Part shown: in pieces, positions 36,368 through 48,213 of the stretch
How positions within the stretch are numbered: the stretch's first letter is position 1
Layout of the letters: each line of letters starts with the position of its first letter
NCBI RefSeq assembly: GCF_016906535.1
Contig: NC_057378.1
Coordinates: 434,001 to 498,000 of the forward strand
Source: Rhizoctonia solani
Lineage: Eukaryota; Basidiomycota; Agaricomycetes; Cantharellales; Ceratobasidiaceae
Direction: 5' to 3'
DNA: 64,000 bases
Notes under the pieces: generated by a model
What the model was told of the DNA's origin: nothing
Seen by the model: the letters and a program-made list of their open reading frames with translations, nothing else
Databases searched by the model: none
Translations under genes and position numbers: made by a program

Positions 36368-37207
36368 ATGGATCCGGAGATGGGTGTAGCTGAAGAACGC
36401 TCCACCCCGTCCGCGAACCGGGAAAACATACCACTCACTGCTCCGCGAAGCTCGTGTACCGCAACTTGGCGGTTCCGACGGCCTACTTACGATAGACACT
36501 ATCTGGCGATAAATCGAGCGCGGTGGCTAGCGAGTCGATATGGCTGAGCTTGATGACTCTTATAAATGAGGAGATAGAAAGGCACAGACGGTTTCACCCT
36601 GGCACTTTTGCTTCTCGGACCAATCTATTATTCACGAAAATTCCCTTGCTACTGATGATTGTCTGCTCCGTCTATCCATCATTACCGCCCCTTGGTCTCG
36701 AAGCCTGTGGTAACAACCTGATCATGCCAAAAGAAAAAATCGGTCTACTTTTCTCCGCATATCAATCTAGATCATTCACGGAACTGGTTGGACATCGTAC
36801 GTTCTTCGCTCTATTCGCCAGTTTTACTCAATGCCTATATCTTGTGCCAGCATCTCTTCGTAGTTTAGAGAAACTAGCGATGTGGATTGCGTTTAAGTTC
36901 AGAGAGGTAGATGCCGATCGAACTTCCGCGCGTATAGAATTACCCACGAGCCTCGTCGCAGAACTCGAAGCAATAGAACTCATGCTGAAGACAAGGGCTA
37001 TTCTTTTGTCGCTTGGGGCCGCAGTCTAGCATGTACGCGTCGGTTCTTGCCGAGGCCGCGGGATGTTACCAAAAAGTATTGGCTGGCGGCGGTCTGAGGG
37101 ATGATTCCCCTCGGGCTACAAGCGGGCGATCGTGCAACTTCCTAAGAGCGCTGAAGCCTATTCGCGACGTAGTGGACTCTTGCGCTGAATGGAATAGCTG
37201 GAAATGA
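36368..37207 (+). CDS. Unrecognised protein, frame-broken
   Basis: ATG 36368 opens about 58 codons (PTYDRHYLAINRARWL), then the frame shifts near 36520 into a 160-codon stretch with hydrophobic segments (LLFTKIPLLLMIVCSVYPSL, HRTFFALFASFTQ) and ESIWLSLMTLINEEIERHRR. It shifts again near 37010 into QSSMYASVLAEAAGCYQ, ending with a stop at 37207. Joined, it would be about 280 residues, helical in character. I know no matching family; similarity to the regulatory middle domain of fungal Zn-cluster factors is possible but unsupported, as no zinc cluster is visible. It could also be two chance ORFs. Confidence 0.35.
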
Positions 37208-39122
37208 TCGGTTGAATTAGATATAGTGTTGTAGTTAAGCAAAGCTATATATGAGATACATAAGTGATAGCTGAGCTTTAGCGGGGATATTGAACAAGAT
37301 GACTGCGGGATTGAAATGGATCCTTCATAAATTACACACAAAAACGCTGTCTTATTCGGTATATGATTGACGCGCACTTTTCTGATACCCAAGCCTCGTG
37401 TGCGACTTGTGCTGGATCTCCAGCTTCACTGTATGTGAGGCGACGCTAACGGTAATGGCGACAATGGCGGCGGATTTTGTTGCATGATTAAGTTGAAACT
37501 CAGAACCAGTACATGCATGACTTGGAAGATTTCTGCGCAGAAGGAGGGTGAATCTATAGGTGCATAAATCCACTGCAAACCGTCGATATCACTCATCTCA
37601 GAGCTCTGTCGCGTGCGCAGGCGCAGAAATATGTACGGAGTATTTTTATTTTCTTTCTCGATTCTATTGTACCGCCATGACATGGAAATAGTGGGCCTGA
37701 AGGGGACGTGTTTCCCTATAGTCTGACTCTTGCGTCCCTCTTCATACCAAGCAAACTACGAACTACATTTAAATTTAATCGATACTCTCACATAACAAGA
37801 ACCGCACCGAAGGGCTTGGCTCCAGCTAAATGCGCACTATGACTTGGAATGATTTGGGCCAACTTCTGGCTGAAATTCACCGAATGTAAGAAGCCGTATC
37901 GAGTCTGTCTCATTAGTCACGTTGGTTATATTCCCAAAGCTGGCTCTCCCGATACACCATGATGCCAGTTGGAAAGAGACCCAAGCAGCCACGTGATACC
38001 AAGGGAATTTGTGGAAACCATCGCGGCAGTCATGTACAAGGCAATCATCTCAACTGCAAAGGGAATAAGTAGCCTTTGCTTACCCACTTGGCAGGTTGCC
38101 GGAAAAGTCACCGGCGGCATCCATTCACTATCACGTGATCCCTTGTCCCTTGTTCCTTGTTCCTCTCCTCAACCAGTTCTAATGTCAATCAGCCATTCCG
38201 TCTGTCGTCATCCCAGGGTCTATCTGCTCGGCGAGCAAAACAGTCACCCAAATTCATTTAGTATCCCTTCATCGCCATGTGTCTTCTTCTTGCACAAACT
38301 GCACGAGTCTCCGAACACGGCAATCTCGGAATCGCTTCTCATGGGAACCATCATTACGACGGCCATCGCGCAAAACCTGCTCATCCATTATTCATTCTAT
38401 CCCTAATACATCATCCCGGACATAGCTTTCGGATTGATCAGTCTCTTTACCTCTCCGAGCAGCCAGTGCCTGTCGCTTTCCCATCGGGTTCTTTTTCGGG
38501 ATCCTTGGCCTGGGCAAATCACTTGTCCGTATCAATCGGATTCTGGGCCTGATTGCTATGTTTCTTGGCGGTGTTGCTATCTTTAGCCAGTTGACTACTG
38601 ATTCTGCAACTCCTTGTACCTCGAATATAGGTATGCGTAATGAATGTGTCTTGAAGTTCGGCTGCTCAAGGACAATCGTGCCCTATCAACGGTGCAAGCC
38701 TCACTCTTAAAGACGCTGCGCTTTTCAGAGCGATTGTATGATATTCTTCCGTAGCTCTGTGCTTCTTCTGTTATTGTAACACCGAGTATTCATCACTCGT
38801 AAGCGCGTAATTCGCTCTTCTGCTTTACGCGCCCGGCTATTGAGTTCAAATCGCGTGGAATGTCTATCCCTCACTTATGTCGCCGTGTGGTCCATAGCCA
38901 TTGGACCCCATATGTCTCACGCCTCCCGGCCACTCAGAAACGTCGGCCACTTTGTCGGCGGTATGCGTACAGAGAGAAGTATGATTTTGCCCGACTTGGC
39001 TTTCTTTCAGTTCCCTCTGCCATTTTCTGATATATAAGTTGGCGTATGTGGTGGGTCCGACAATATCCTCATCCATCTATTGCAGCTCTTTCAGCTTCTT
39101 ACCTCTAGATCGTTTATTCGAA
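37208..39122. other. Intergenic, laccase upstream region
   Basis: Contains short overlapping ORFs, the largest at 37969-38406 (+), none with a domain. The TATA box of the laccase is at 39031. Confidence 0.45.
39031..39038 (+). promoter_or_regulatory. Putative TATA box of the laccase
   Basis: TATATAAG lies about 90 bases upstream of the start codon at 39123. Confidence 0.5.
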
Positions 39123-42007
39123 ATGAGGTTTAGCACTCCATTGTTGGCAGCGGCGGTCATGACCACAAAGGTCCATGCCGCTCTGAGACAGTACACTCTG
39201 GTCGTCACCCACTCGAACATCGCTCCCGATGGCGTCTCTCGCAGCGCCTGGCTGGTAAACGGTAAGTTATTGATAAATGATACTTGTTCGGCGAACTACA
39301 TGGGGTTGCAGGCACAACACCTGGGCCTACGATCGTCGCCGACGAGGGTGACCAGCTTAGTATCAACGTCATAAACAAGGGCGACGAGCCTATCACTATC
39401 CAGTATGTGCAAGCTTTGATTTAACGCCAGTTTCGTTACTGACTGAACTCTCATAGCTGGCACGGGTAAGCTAGTTAGATTTTCATGAATTGATGCGCAT
39501 GTGTCTAACAGCCAAAACGCAGAATCGAACAGCTCGGAACCCCCTGGTAAGTAGGAAAACAATCACAGGGTATGTTAACCAGTTAGTAACCATTTCACCC
39601 TTCGCAGGTCCGATGGAGTCCCCGGAGTCACCCAGTACCCCATTCCTGTCGGCAAATCATTCATGTACAACTGGACGGCAACTCAGATGGGCTACCATTG
39701 GTACCACTCTCACCAGCACCTGCAAGTTGATGACGGTCTACGTGGTGACATCTACCTTCGTCCCAAGCCTGGTCGCCAGAACCCTTTCAGCCTCATTTCG
39801 AGCAACTCTGCGGATATTGCTGCCATGAAGGCCGCCGAGCAAAACCCCCATAAGCTGTTTATATACGACTGGAAACATAAGACCGCAGACGAGTATATGA
39901 ACGAGTGGGTACATGTAATCGTGCTGGGTAAATGCATACTAACGCTATAGCCCAGATGGAAGCGCACTATGGTCGAACCTTTGTGTTTGGATGAGTGAGT
40001 GCTTATTCAATGACCGCGGATCTCTTTTCTGACAGACTCAACTATAGCATCCTGATCAACGGAAAGGGGTAAATCATATTCACACAACGGACTCTCGTTG
40101 GCGTTGTGCTAAATTACAGGATTTAGACAGGTCGTATGTCCTAGTCGTCAGATCTTGGATCCGGTGGTCAACCCAACTGTCGGAAAGGCAACGGATAAAG
40201 GGTGCGTCCGGCCGCGCCTGATGCTTAATGCTATACGAACTAACTCCTTCGTCAGCTGTGCATTCCCGAACAATACCAAGGTGTTCCCCTACGGAGGAGA
40301 CCCGAACTCCGTCAAGCCCGAGATCTTCTACCAATGCAAGGTACGGCATATGTTTTGAGACCGGGGCTTAGGTTAATTACATCCGTCCTATAGAACACAA
40401 CCACAGAGCTCGAAGTGTTCCAGGTCAACCCTGCGTCAAAATGGGCCGCGTTCAACGTTGGTAAGTTGGCGCGACTCAACCTGTTGCTACTAGCCTAACT
40501 GGATTTTCCTAGTCAACGCTGCTAGCATCTGGGACCTGCGCGTGTCGATCGATAACCATACCTTGTACACGTTTGCCGCCGATGGATCCTACATTCGGCC
40601 AATCCAATCAGAGGTATTTTTATTAACCCTACCAAGGCTTCAGACTCAGCTGACGATTATATGCTCTATAGTTTATTGGTATCCCAATCGGAGAGCGTTT
40701 CCAGTTTTTCATCAAGGTATGAATCCACTTGATCTTATCAACTATCGTTTCAGAAACTCATCACCGTCTAATAGCTCGACAAGCCTGTGGGGGATTACAC
40801 TGTTCGGGTTGCCGCCTCTGTGCTCCCTCAGCGCCTGAGTGGATTCGCGGTGAGTCTGATGGGCTTTGTTTACATTTGCTTTTAATAGCTCAACCCTATT
40901 CTAGGTTCTCCAATACAACACCAAAGCACCCATCAAGCGCGATCTGCTCGACCCACCCACTAAAGTCAAGCGTGCCGTCACCACTACTCCGGCCCCCAAG
41001 AACCCCTACATCGATTATGCCGGCCAAGCTATCGGGTCGGCTCGGGAGCTCGACACCGTTGACATTAAGCCATTCCCGGCCAACCCTCCGCCGAAGCCGT
41101 CTCCTGATCAGGTGCGTATCTTGACGGAAATTGAGACCAGATCTAATCTCGGAATAGATTGTCACGATTCGTCTTAACGCCGAGCGTACCTCGGAGCTTG
41201 GGTGGTTCTTGAACAACAGGACTTGGACGGTATGACAACATATGCGTTATCGGGTGCGCATTTGCTGATTTCCGAGTAGGAATTGCCCGATTCAGCGACA
41301 CCCCTTTTGTTTGACTACAACCAAGCGAGCGCAATCGATTCTCACCTCAAGTTCACGTCCTTAAAGGGGGTACGTATCCAATCTCATTTCTTTAGTCGTC
41401 AGCTCATCATCGTTTGACCAGCAATACGTTGATGTGATTATGGTCGTTACTAGCGGCAATCCGTCAATCCATCCCCCTCACCCGTGAGTACTGATCCCGA
41501 GTTCAATACCGCATGGGCTGATCTTTCTCGAAGTATTCACAAGCACGGTGTAAAGGCCTGGTTCCTAGGATGGGGCTCTGGGGCATTCCCCTATAACACA
41601 GTAGCTGAAGCTCAGGCTGCAGGTTAGTTCACCGGTCGATATTCCGATACGAACTTGACGCGGCAATCACAGGACTTCCGGGACTGAACTTGGTCGACCC
41701 GCAGTATCGTGACACATTCGTCACTCCTCCTGGACTGGGCGGCCAAAACTGGATTGCCTTCCGCTTCCAGTCTACCGACCCAGGCCCAATGTTCATGCAT
41801 TGTCACATTGGTGCGTGCAGTACTGATATTATAATATACCCTTTTGACTGACTTGCCTTGCTCTAGACCCGCACTTGGCAGTTGGCATGGCGGTGGTACT
41901 CTTGGTAAGTTCTAACCAACTTATGCTTGCGATTTTGCTAACATCATATTCAGGAGGGGATTGACCAATGGCCAAAGACGCCAAGCTACTACACTTCTCA
42001 GCACTAA
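39123..42007 (+). CDS. Laccase-type multicopper oxidase, 21 exons, one frame break
   Basis: A signal peptide (MRFSTPLLAAAVMTTKVHA) precedes three cupredoxin domains. All four copper motifs are present: L1 HWHG, partly on a 9-nt exon (39457-39465); L2 GYHWYHSHQH; L3 HPPHPIHKHG at 41476-41550; and L4 MFMHCHIDPHLAVGM at 41790-41890, with the T1 cysteine and axial Met. Twenty-one exons separated by 40-60 nt introns total 1838 nt, one base short of 613 codons. The missing base lies between 39464 and 39546, where exons 3-5 do not share phase; exon 4 reads well as RIEQLGTP-W if a G is restored at the microexon end. Laccases oxidise phenols with O2; fungal roles include lignin or phenolic turnover and melanin formation. 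Secreted. Confidence 0.92.
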
Positions 42008-42582
42008 TTGTACTGGGAGTCAGTAACCCGAATTTGTTCTACTGGGATCTCATGGACAGAAACTTGCATCTTGATTTGTGAATAGTTGATAAATGAATAA
42101 GCTGCTATTGATTATTTGACTTGTGGGACCCGAGATGATTGCCTTGTGAATCATCATGAAGCGCTCTGGAGCTCCAGACTTTTGCGTGATGCACGGGTGG
42201 CTTACCAGGTTTTTGTGTGCGCAAGTTCGCGTGATATGACCTCCCTACGGTGTGTCTCTGAGCACAATTACGAGCAAACTGTTGAAATATCAGTATCATA
42301 ACTTGAATGCATGTATGCGTGCCCACGTGACGCGTTTGGATTTGTTTGTACTCCTTGTATATATGCTCACCAAAAGTTTGCTTACAAAACCTCAGTTTGC
42401 TATATCATAGTCAAAGCTGGGATATATACACTTATAGCTCCAAATTCCTGCGCTTCCAACAGGTCATGAGCCCCGCCGCACAAGCAAATTAATCCAGGTC
42501 AAATAATATGCGCACGTTAGCCACACAACATCTCAACAAAAACATGTGGGTGCAATTTGGTGCAATTCCTAAAATTAAGGCC

Positions 42583-42640
42583 AAGTTTAGTAAAAAGTGC
42601 AATGAACTGCGATCGCAGTTCATTGCACCCTTTACTAACC
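42583..42640. repeat. Long inverted repeat with a 32-bp perfect palindrome
   Basis: GTGCAATGAACTGCGA at 42597-42612 is followed directly by its exact reverse complement (42613-42628), with no spacer. The arms extend, with a few mismatches, through TTTAGTAA (42586-42593) and TTACTAA (42632-42638). Weaker similarity reaches about 42545 and 42660. No transposase or clear target-site duplication is seen; it could be a MITE-like remnant or a hairpin-forming element. Confidence 0.85.
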
Positions 42641-43560
42641 GTAGCTTTAATGACACCAACATTTTTTCTGGGAAGATCAAGCTTTCAGTACCACCTTCAG
42701 ACTGTAGCCTCCGCAAGCACACCTAGAAGATACCCCCGCTCTTACCAATCGTTTCGTCTGCGACTGATCTTTTGCTTGAACTTTCAGCTTTAAACTTCGC
42801 GACTTTTTCATTTGTGGCCTTCAACCGATACTCACTCTCCATTCACTATTTTCCCAGTCGGCGACTCACCTGGCGACCGATTCTAATCATATACCCGTCG
42901 GCGCTATACCCTCAACACTGGCAAGGGCCACCAATGAATAATTCTGGCGTGGGATTATGTGTTTTCGCATGTATTTATTAAACACGCGGTCCGTGTGTCT
43001 TACCTACATTAGCCAACTACACGATCAAGATTAAGCACGATTTACATGTAAAACTACCTGGGGATCATTGACTCACATAGCTTAGAAAAACGTGTGGAAA
43101 TAAACGGAAATGAAGAGGGAATTCATAAACACAATCTACATGGGCGAACTAAAAAAACGTTGCCACTTGGAAACTCCACGTAAAACAAGGTGGGTCACCC
43201 ATCTAAGTTACATGGGGTCTCCACGTAAATCAGTTCCAGCCTCGCCCATCTAATTTTAGCTGAGTTTGTTTTCTTGGTTGTTTGTAATGTCTGTCGGCAC
43301 GCGTTAGTGATGGCGGTCGCCGAGCACACTGCGGCAGTGGGTTAGCGTAAAGCACTTCAATGCGTAGTCATTGATATGAGTCAGACCCAAAAGTAGCAGA
43401 AAATATCATCATGGTACATCGTCTCTGTTTGCCTAAACACGCCATGTGTAAAGACTAAGCACTGATTCTTAAATTCAAATGAACCAACGCTATGTGCATA
43501 TTAGATTATTCAGCTGCATATACACAGCTGAAAAGTCGTGTAGACTTGCCCGAACTGCGC

Positions 43561-43570
43561 CATATAAAAA
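43561..43570 (+). promoter_or_regulatory. Putative TATA box of the epoxide hydrolase
   Basis: CATATAAAAA lies about 40 bases upstream of the start codon at 43608. Confidence 0.5.
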
Positions 43571-43607
43571 GAAGGTAGTTTAGGTTTGGTCGGTCACACA
43601 CACGATC

Positions 43608-44985
43608 ATGTCTACACCTGAACTTCACCCTCTAGGCCACGAGAGTAAGGTCGCTCACCTTTCCACAGGCCATCACTACCGTTATGTGGATATCCACCCT
43701 CCCAAGGGCGTTACAACCATTGTCACGGCACTATTACTCCATGGATTCCCAGACTCTGCGTAAGTGCACTGGCTTAAGCTGTGAACAATTAAGGAGAAAT
43801 GGCTGACCATTCCCTTATTTGCAGCTATGGATGGCGTCACCAGGTAAAAGGCTGGTCAGCACGAGGCATCCGTTTGATCATACCCGATATGCTTGGATAT
43901 CATGGAAGCTCTCAGCCAACCGATCCCGAGCAGTACGCCATGAAGCGACTAAGTGACGAACTCGAAGAGCTTGTACGTAAGGCAGGAATTTCCGAAGGAG
44001 AGAAGATCATAGTCATTGCGCATGATTGGTAAGATTTTCTGCATCTCTTCTTTGAGATTTGTTGGTTTACGGGGATTTTCTTAGGGGTGCGGCTACCGCC
44101 AATCGATTGATCCAATTCAAGCCGGAGCTTTTCAAAGGCGCTGCAAAGTAATTATGCAGCCAGTATCCTTATTGACCAACCTAACACAGCACTCAGTCTC
44201 TGTATACCTTTTATGCCGCCAAGCACAGAATATGTTTCCTTTGAGAAGTATATTGAGCTACTTCCTAGCTTCCAGTACCAGGTCTTCTTTGTCTCCCCGA
44301 GTCTACAACAGTTATCGATGCCAATGTGCGTGCCATTCGGATACTTTCATTACTGATATCAATCATCTAACTTGGCGGTCTAGGTTGATCGGTTCGTTAA
44401 CCTAATGTATACCTCGGCAAAACAAGTCGTAACTGGCGAATGTCCATCAATTGAGAAAACCGGAGTGATCGAGGGCTGGCTGAAAGATGAGACCAAAAGC
44501 GTAACATCTGAGCTGCTCTCAAAAGAGGTGAGACAAGTCCCGCGGCTCGGGTTTTACCGCACTTCAGAGCTCTCACACGCAAGGTATCAACAGGAATTAA
44601 ATACTATGCTATCCGAGATCAAGGCCGGTGTAGGATTCGGGTAAGCCTCGTTATCTTATCTCCCACATTCCAAAACATAACCAACTGGTTTCCGGGCAGG
44701 GCGATGCTCAACTACTATCGCACTCGTAAAATCAATCATGAGCTAGAAAAAGATCTTCCACAGGATATCCGACCTGATATACCCAAGTTGATGGTCATTC
44801 CTTCGGCTGATGTTGCCGTCCCAACAACAATGTCGGTGAATGCTGAAAAGAATCTCAAGAACACCGAGATCGTGTGGATTGAAGGGCTCTGTGGTCATTG
44901 GGTCCAGCTGGAGAGGCCTGAAGAGAGCGAAAGGATTGTGGGAGAATGGGTGGAACGCTTTTCAGCGAAGGACTGGGTTCCGTGA
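43608..44985 (+). CDS. Soluble epoxide hydrolase (alpha/beta-hydrolase fold), two frame breaks
   Basis: Six exons (43608-43759, 43825-44028, 44085-44147, 44197-44325, 44384-44640, 44701-44985) encode about 330 residues. The oxyanion-hole motif HGFPDSAYGWRHQ, nucleophile elbow IVIAHDWGAATANRL (Asp nucleophile), cap-domain tyrosines in FEKYIELLPSFQYQ, and the catalytic His in GLCGHWVQLERPEE identify an epoxide hydrolase, which opens epoxides to vicinal diols. There is no signal peptide, so it is probably cytosolic. Two one-base losses are needed for continuity: in CCCC near 44297 (FVSP/ESTTVIDAN), and in the G run at the exon-5 donor near 44640. Fungal members detoxify or process epoxides from P450 reactions, but no link to the distant P450 is shown. 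Confidence 0.88.
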
Positions 44986-46478
44986 ATAGGTATTGTGTTG
45001 ATATGGATAGCTAAAAGTAAAAGGCTATTTTTCTAAACGTGTAGTAGTGCACTACTATTGCTCATTCAATTTCACATGAATTCTTTGAGTTTATTGGAGT
45101 CGTATGATTGCGCATAGGGACACTTCACAAAACGTATCTCTTTCATAATATCAGCTTGGGAGGATACTGATACTACTAAGTCTGACTCAATTCCGAGACT
45201 AGTGATGATGAACTTTTGGGGCTCACAATCTACACAGCTTCATTCGAGACCATAGTGAGTTATGGATAGGGGGTTAAGAGAGAAACTGGTTGGGGTCATG
45301 TAGGGGTAATTGGAAGACGAGGGCCAATATATATCAATAGGTGTTGGAGAGACTTCGTACAAGCATTGAGCGTCTTCGACCTTTAAATCATTGTAATTGG
45401 GTACGAATGATCCAGGCTATTGTAGTTTATTGACTGGGGATACCAGAGATTTGGGGGTTTTACAAACAGTCACTCCATATAATTTAGCCATCCTCGAGCT
45501 TGTTACTCGAGGGCCCGAGCTGATATATCTTATCCAAGACCTCGTCATTCCATTCCCGTTGATTTACTTTGCTTTATGTGATGGCGCAGGGCTGGGGGGC
45601 AGGAGCGATGAGAAACTCCCAGCAGGAATGACGATTCGCAAGATGGGCAAAAGAGGAGAGTAAATGGGATGGTAGGCGGGAATAAACAGCGCGACGAGCG
45701 ACCGAATGCGCTGTGAAAGTATGGTCGATTGGGTACAATCGGCAACCACGTGACTGACTATTTTTTTTTTTGAATACAATTTATTACACGGACCCGAGCA
45801 CATGGTCGGACACCGTGGCAACCACGTGACTGACTATATGGAATGGTCCTACGCGCATCTGGTTATAAGTCTGGGCCCACAGTCTCCCAAGATTCGGTTT
45901 CAAGTTTGTGTCTATAAAGTTTCATTAAAATAAACTCGGTTTACTGAGTCGCAATGCGATTAGTGCCGAGAAACCCGAACTCAAGGCAGTCTACTTTACC
46001 CATTAACCGAGGAAGAAGTCTAGCCACGACCGGCATAAATCAAATGCTCCACATTCGGCTCGTACGGCTAAATCGGCTGAAAATACCAACGTTCAAACCC
46101 CGGATATCGTTCGGGGGCAATAAATCATGTCGAGATTTGCTACTCCGGAGCGATCCGAACCTTGAACTTGCTCGCCTTTTGAAGAGAGGCCGATATCTAT
46201 AATGCTAGAGGAGGTAATTAGACGCGATATGGGTGGTACAAAACTGCTAGCCGGTCGAGTCTGGTTTAGACAGAGTATTGTAGTGTGCACGACCCACCTT
46301 GGACTCGGAGTCTATGGCTGATTACCTAATCATTGATCGGGGGCTCTTAAAAAGGTCTGGTCGTGACCTTTGGCCTGAAACTCAATAGATTAAATCGCGC
46401 CACCATATATACAGCCCTGCTTGGAATTGACCTACATAAATACCTCGATGGACGCTCCACCTACATCGCAACACAACC
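44986..46478. other. Intergenic; includes a small poly(A) retro-insertion
   Basis: Short ORFs only. The insertion with flanking duplications at 45741-45837 is listed separately. Confidence 0.5.
45741..45837 (-). mobile_element. Small retro-insertion: poly(A)-tailed fragment flanked by a 21-bp target-site duplication
   Basis: The 21 bases at 45741-45761 (GGCAACCACGTGACTGACTA plus T) recur exactly at 45817-45837. Between the copies lie about 55 bases beginning with a run of T. On the minus strand this reads as unique sequence, then AATAAA, then about 12 bases, then a poly(A) run of about 10. This is the layout of a 5'-truncated mRNA copy inserted by LINE-type target-primed reverse transcription. 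The source transcript is not in this window as far as I can see. Confidence 0.75.
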
Positions 46479-47677
46479 ATGTCCTACGACACAGTTACAC
46501 ACTCCTTCCCAGTGGCTCTTTTACTCTACCTATGGAGTTTTCTCCAAATGGGACTCAACAGCCTTTTAGCATCGTTCTATCCCCGTCCGACCAACCCCCC
46601 AGTCGACCTTGGAGGAAAGACAGCAATAGTGACGGGTGCGAACTCTGGTATTGGATTCGAGACCGCGCGAGCATTGGCTGCGATGGGTGCTCATGTCGTT
46701 CTTGCCTGCCGAAACGAACTGCGAGGCCAAGAGGCGAGAAAACGGATTGTCCAGCTCACCGGAAATCCGCATGTCGACTTGGAAATAGTCGATTGCGCGT
46801 CGTTTGGGAGTGTTCGGGCGTTTTTGGATAGGTGGGAACAGAGGCACGTCAGGACGGTGGATATTCTAGTCAATAATGCGGGTACGTCATGGGTCGGTCC
46901 CTCAATCCATCGTTGGCGTTTTTGGCTCATATGTTAAACTCCCTAACTAGGGAGTCTCAGCGGTACGGTATCTCTCACCAAAGACGGGTTTGAACAGACC
47001 TATCAATCGAACCATCTTGCGCATGTTTTGCTCACCCACGAACTGCTCTATCGTGGATACTTTTCCCCCACTGGTCGGATTGTATCATTATCGTCTGGAG
47101 GGCTTTATCTTAGCAGCCCATTGAACGAGAACAACATCAGTGGCCAGGATGTCCTTTCGCGCTACGACCATGAGATCGGCAGGAGGATATCTCCGGAGGA
47201 TATGATCCAACTATACGTTAGGACCAAACTATCTCAGGCCATGTGGACAATCGCATTACAGCGGAAATTGAGTCTGAGCAAGGAATGGAAAGATATCACG
47301 GTCCACTGTTGCCATCCAGGTATGTCGACACTCCTGCACATCTACAAAGCCCGAGTGTTGAACTAACGCATCTCTCTACGCCACCAGGGCCCGTACAGTC
47401 CCCGATTTGGAGACAGCCGAGTGGCGCTGGAGCGACGTTTGGGATCACAGTTGATGTTCTCCGGTTCATAGCCGATCGGTTCGGTATACCCAGCGAGCAA
47501 GGGGCGATCACCCCAGTATGGCTCGCTACTGCTCCCGAGCCTGCATCCGAGTCCTTGAGGGGGAGGTACTGGGATAGGAAACAGTGGCAGTGGTTGGCGC
47601 CCTGGGCCTTGGACGAGCAGCGACAGGAGAAGCTTTGGGGTATATGGTGCAGAGATGCGGGGGTTCTTTCATTTTGA
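46479..47677 (+). CDS. Short-chain dehydrogenase/reductase, membrane-anchored type
   Basis: Three exons (46479-46881, 46951-47319, 47388-47677) encode 353 residues without frame breaks. A hydrophobic N-terminus (ALLLYLWSFLQMGL) suggests a membrane anchor. Then come the NAD(P) motif TGANSGIGFETA, CRNELRGQEARKR (an arginine favouring NADP), VDILVNNAG, RIVSLSSGG, and the catalytic YxxxK in QLYVRTKLSQAMW. The arrangement matches the retinol-dehydrogenase/WW-oxidoreductase-like SDRs. The physiological substrate is unknown. It lies between the epoxide hydrolase and a GH6 gene on the same strand, with independent promoters; TATATACA near 46405 is a possible TATA element. Confidence 0.9.
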
Positions 47678-48213
47678 TGAGTTGATGGGAATGCACTGTG
47701 GTTTATATTTATGTTCGGGCGTTGGTTTGTGGTCTCAAATGAATAGATCTGCATTCTGTATTCAATTGGCATTCATGGAGCTACTGCCTATGAGGTCATC
47801 CATGGGATGAGGATCAGCAGAGGGCTCTATACGAAAATTAATCACTCAGGGGAATGGAAAATGGCTCGAGGGAAGACTTCTTCGCGACAATTATACATTT
47901 GAATGCAGAAGCCTCGGCCTCCCTATATGCACGATCCATGAAAAAAAGCTGACTAATCCAGCCTCGGTGCTCGGCAAATCGTCGGCGCCAGTCGTCTCGG
48001 TAACTGATCAGCGGCTACGTCTACTGCGCACCCCGAGAGCTGCAGGGCCAGCCCCGGTTTAGGCACCACGAACCCCTAAAAACCCTAAAAGATTCCCATA
48101 TGTTCTTCTTTGCCAAGACCTAGTTCCCCGAGTTCTCTCTGTCTTTGTATAAAATCTGTCCTGGCATCCACGGGATGGTGCTTGCCGCCCCTTAGTGTGC
48201 CAGGTCAACCGCC
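47678..48213. other. Promoter region of the second GH6 gene
   Basis: No gene. A TATA element is at 48146. Confidence 0.5.
48146..48154 (+). promoter_or_regulatory. Putative TATA box of the second GH6 gene
   Basis: TGTATAAAA lies about 65 bases upstream of the start codon at 48214. Confidence 0.5.

Larger units (their letters stand above)
42008..43607. other. Intergenic with a hairpin element
   Basis: Apart from the inverted repeat at 42583-42640 and the epoxide hydrolase TATA box, only short ORFs. Two of them encode similar peptides on opposite strands because they read through the palindrome. Confidence 0.5.

Noticed and set aside
37969..38406. 145-codon plus-strand ORF upstream of the laccase
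   Set aside because: Serine- and proline-rich without any motif or introns; not enough to call a gene.
38759..38860. Possible tRNA-like segment with a GTTCAAATC box
   Set aside because: The remaining arms do not pair into a cloverleaf.
42489..42793. Similar peptides encoded on both strands
   Set aside because: Both read through the palindrome; the peptide similarity is a by-product, not evidence of a gene.
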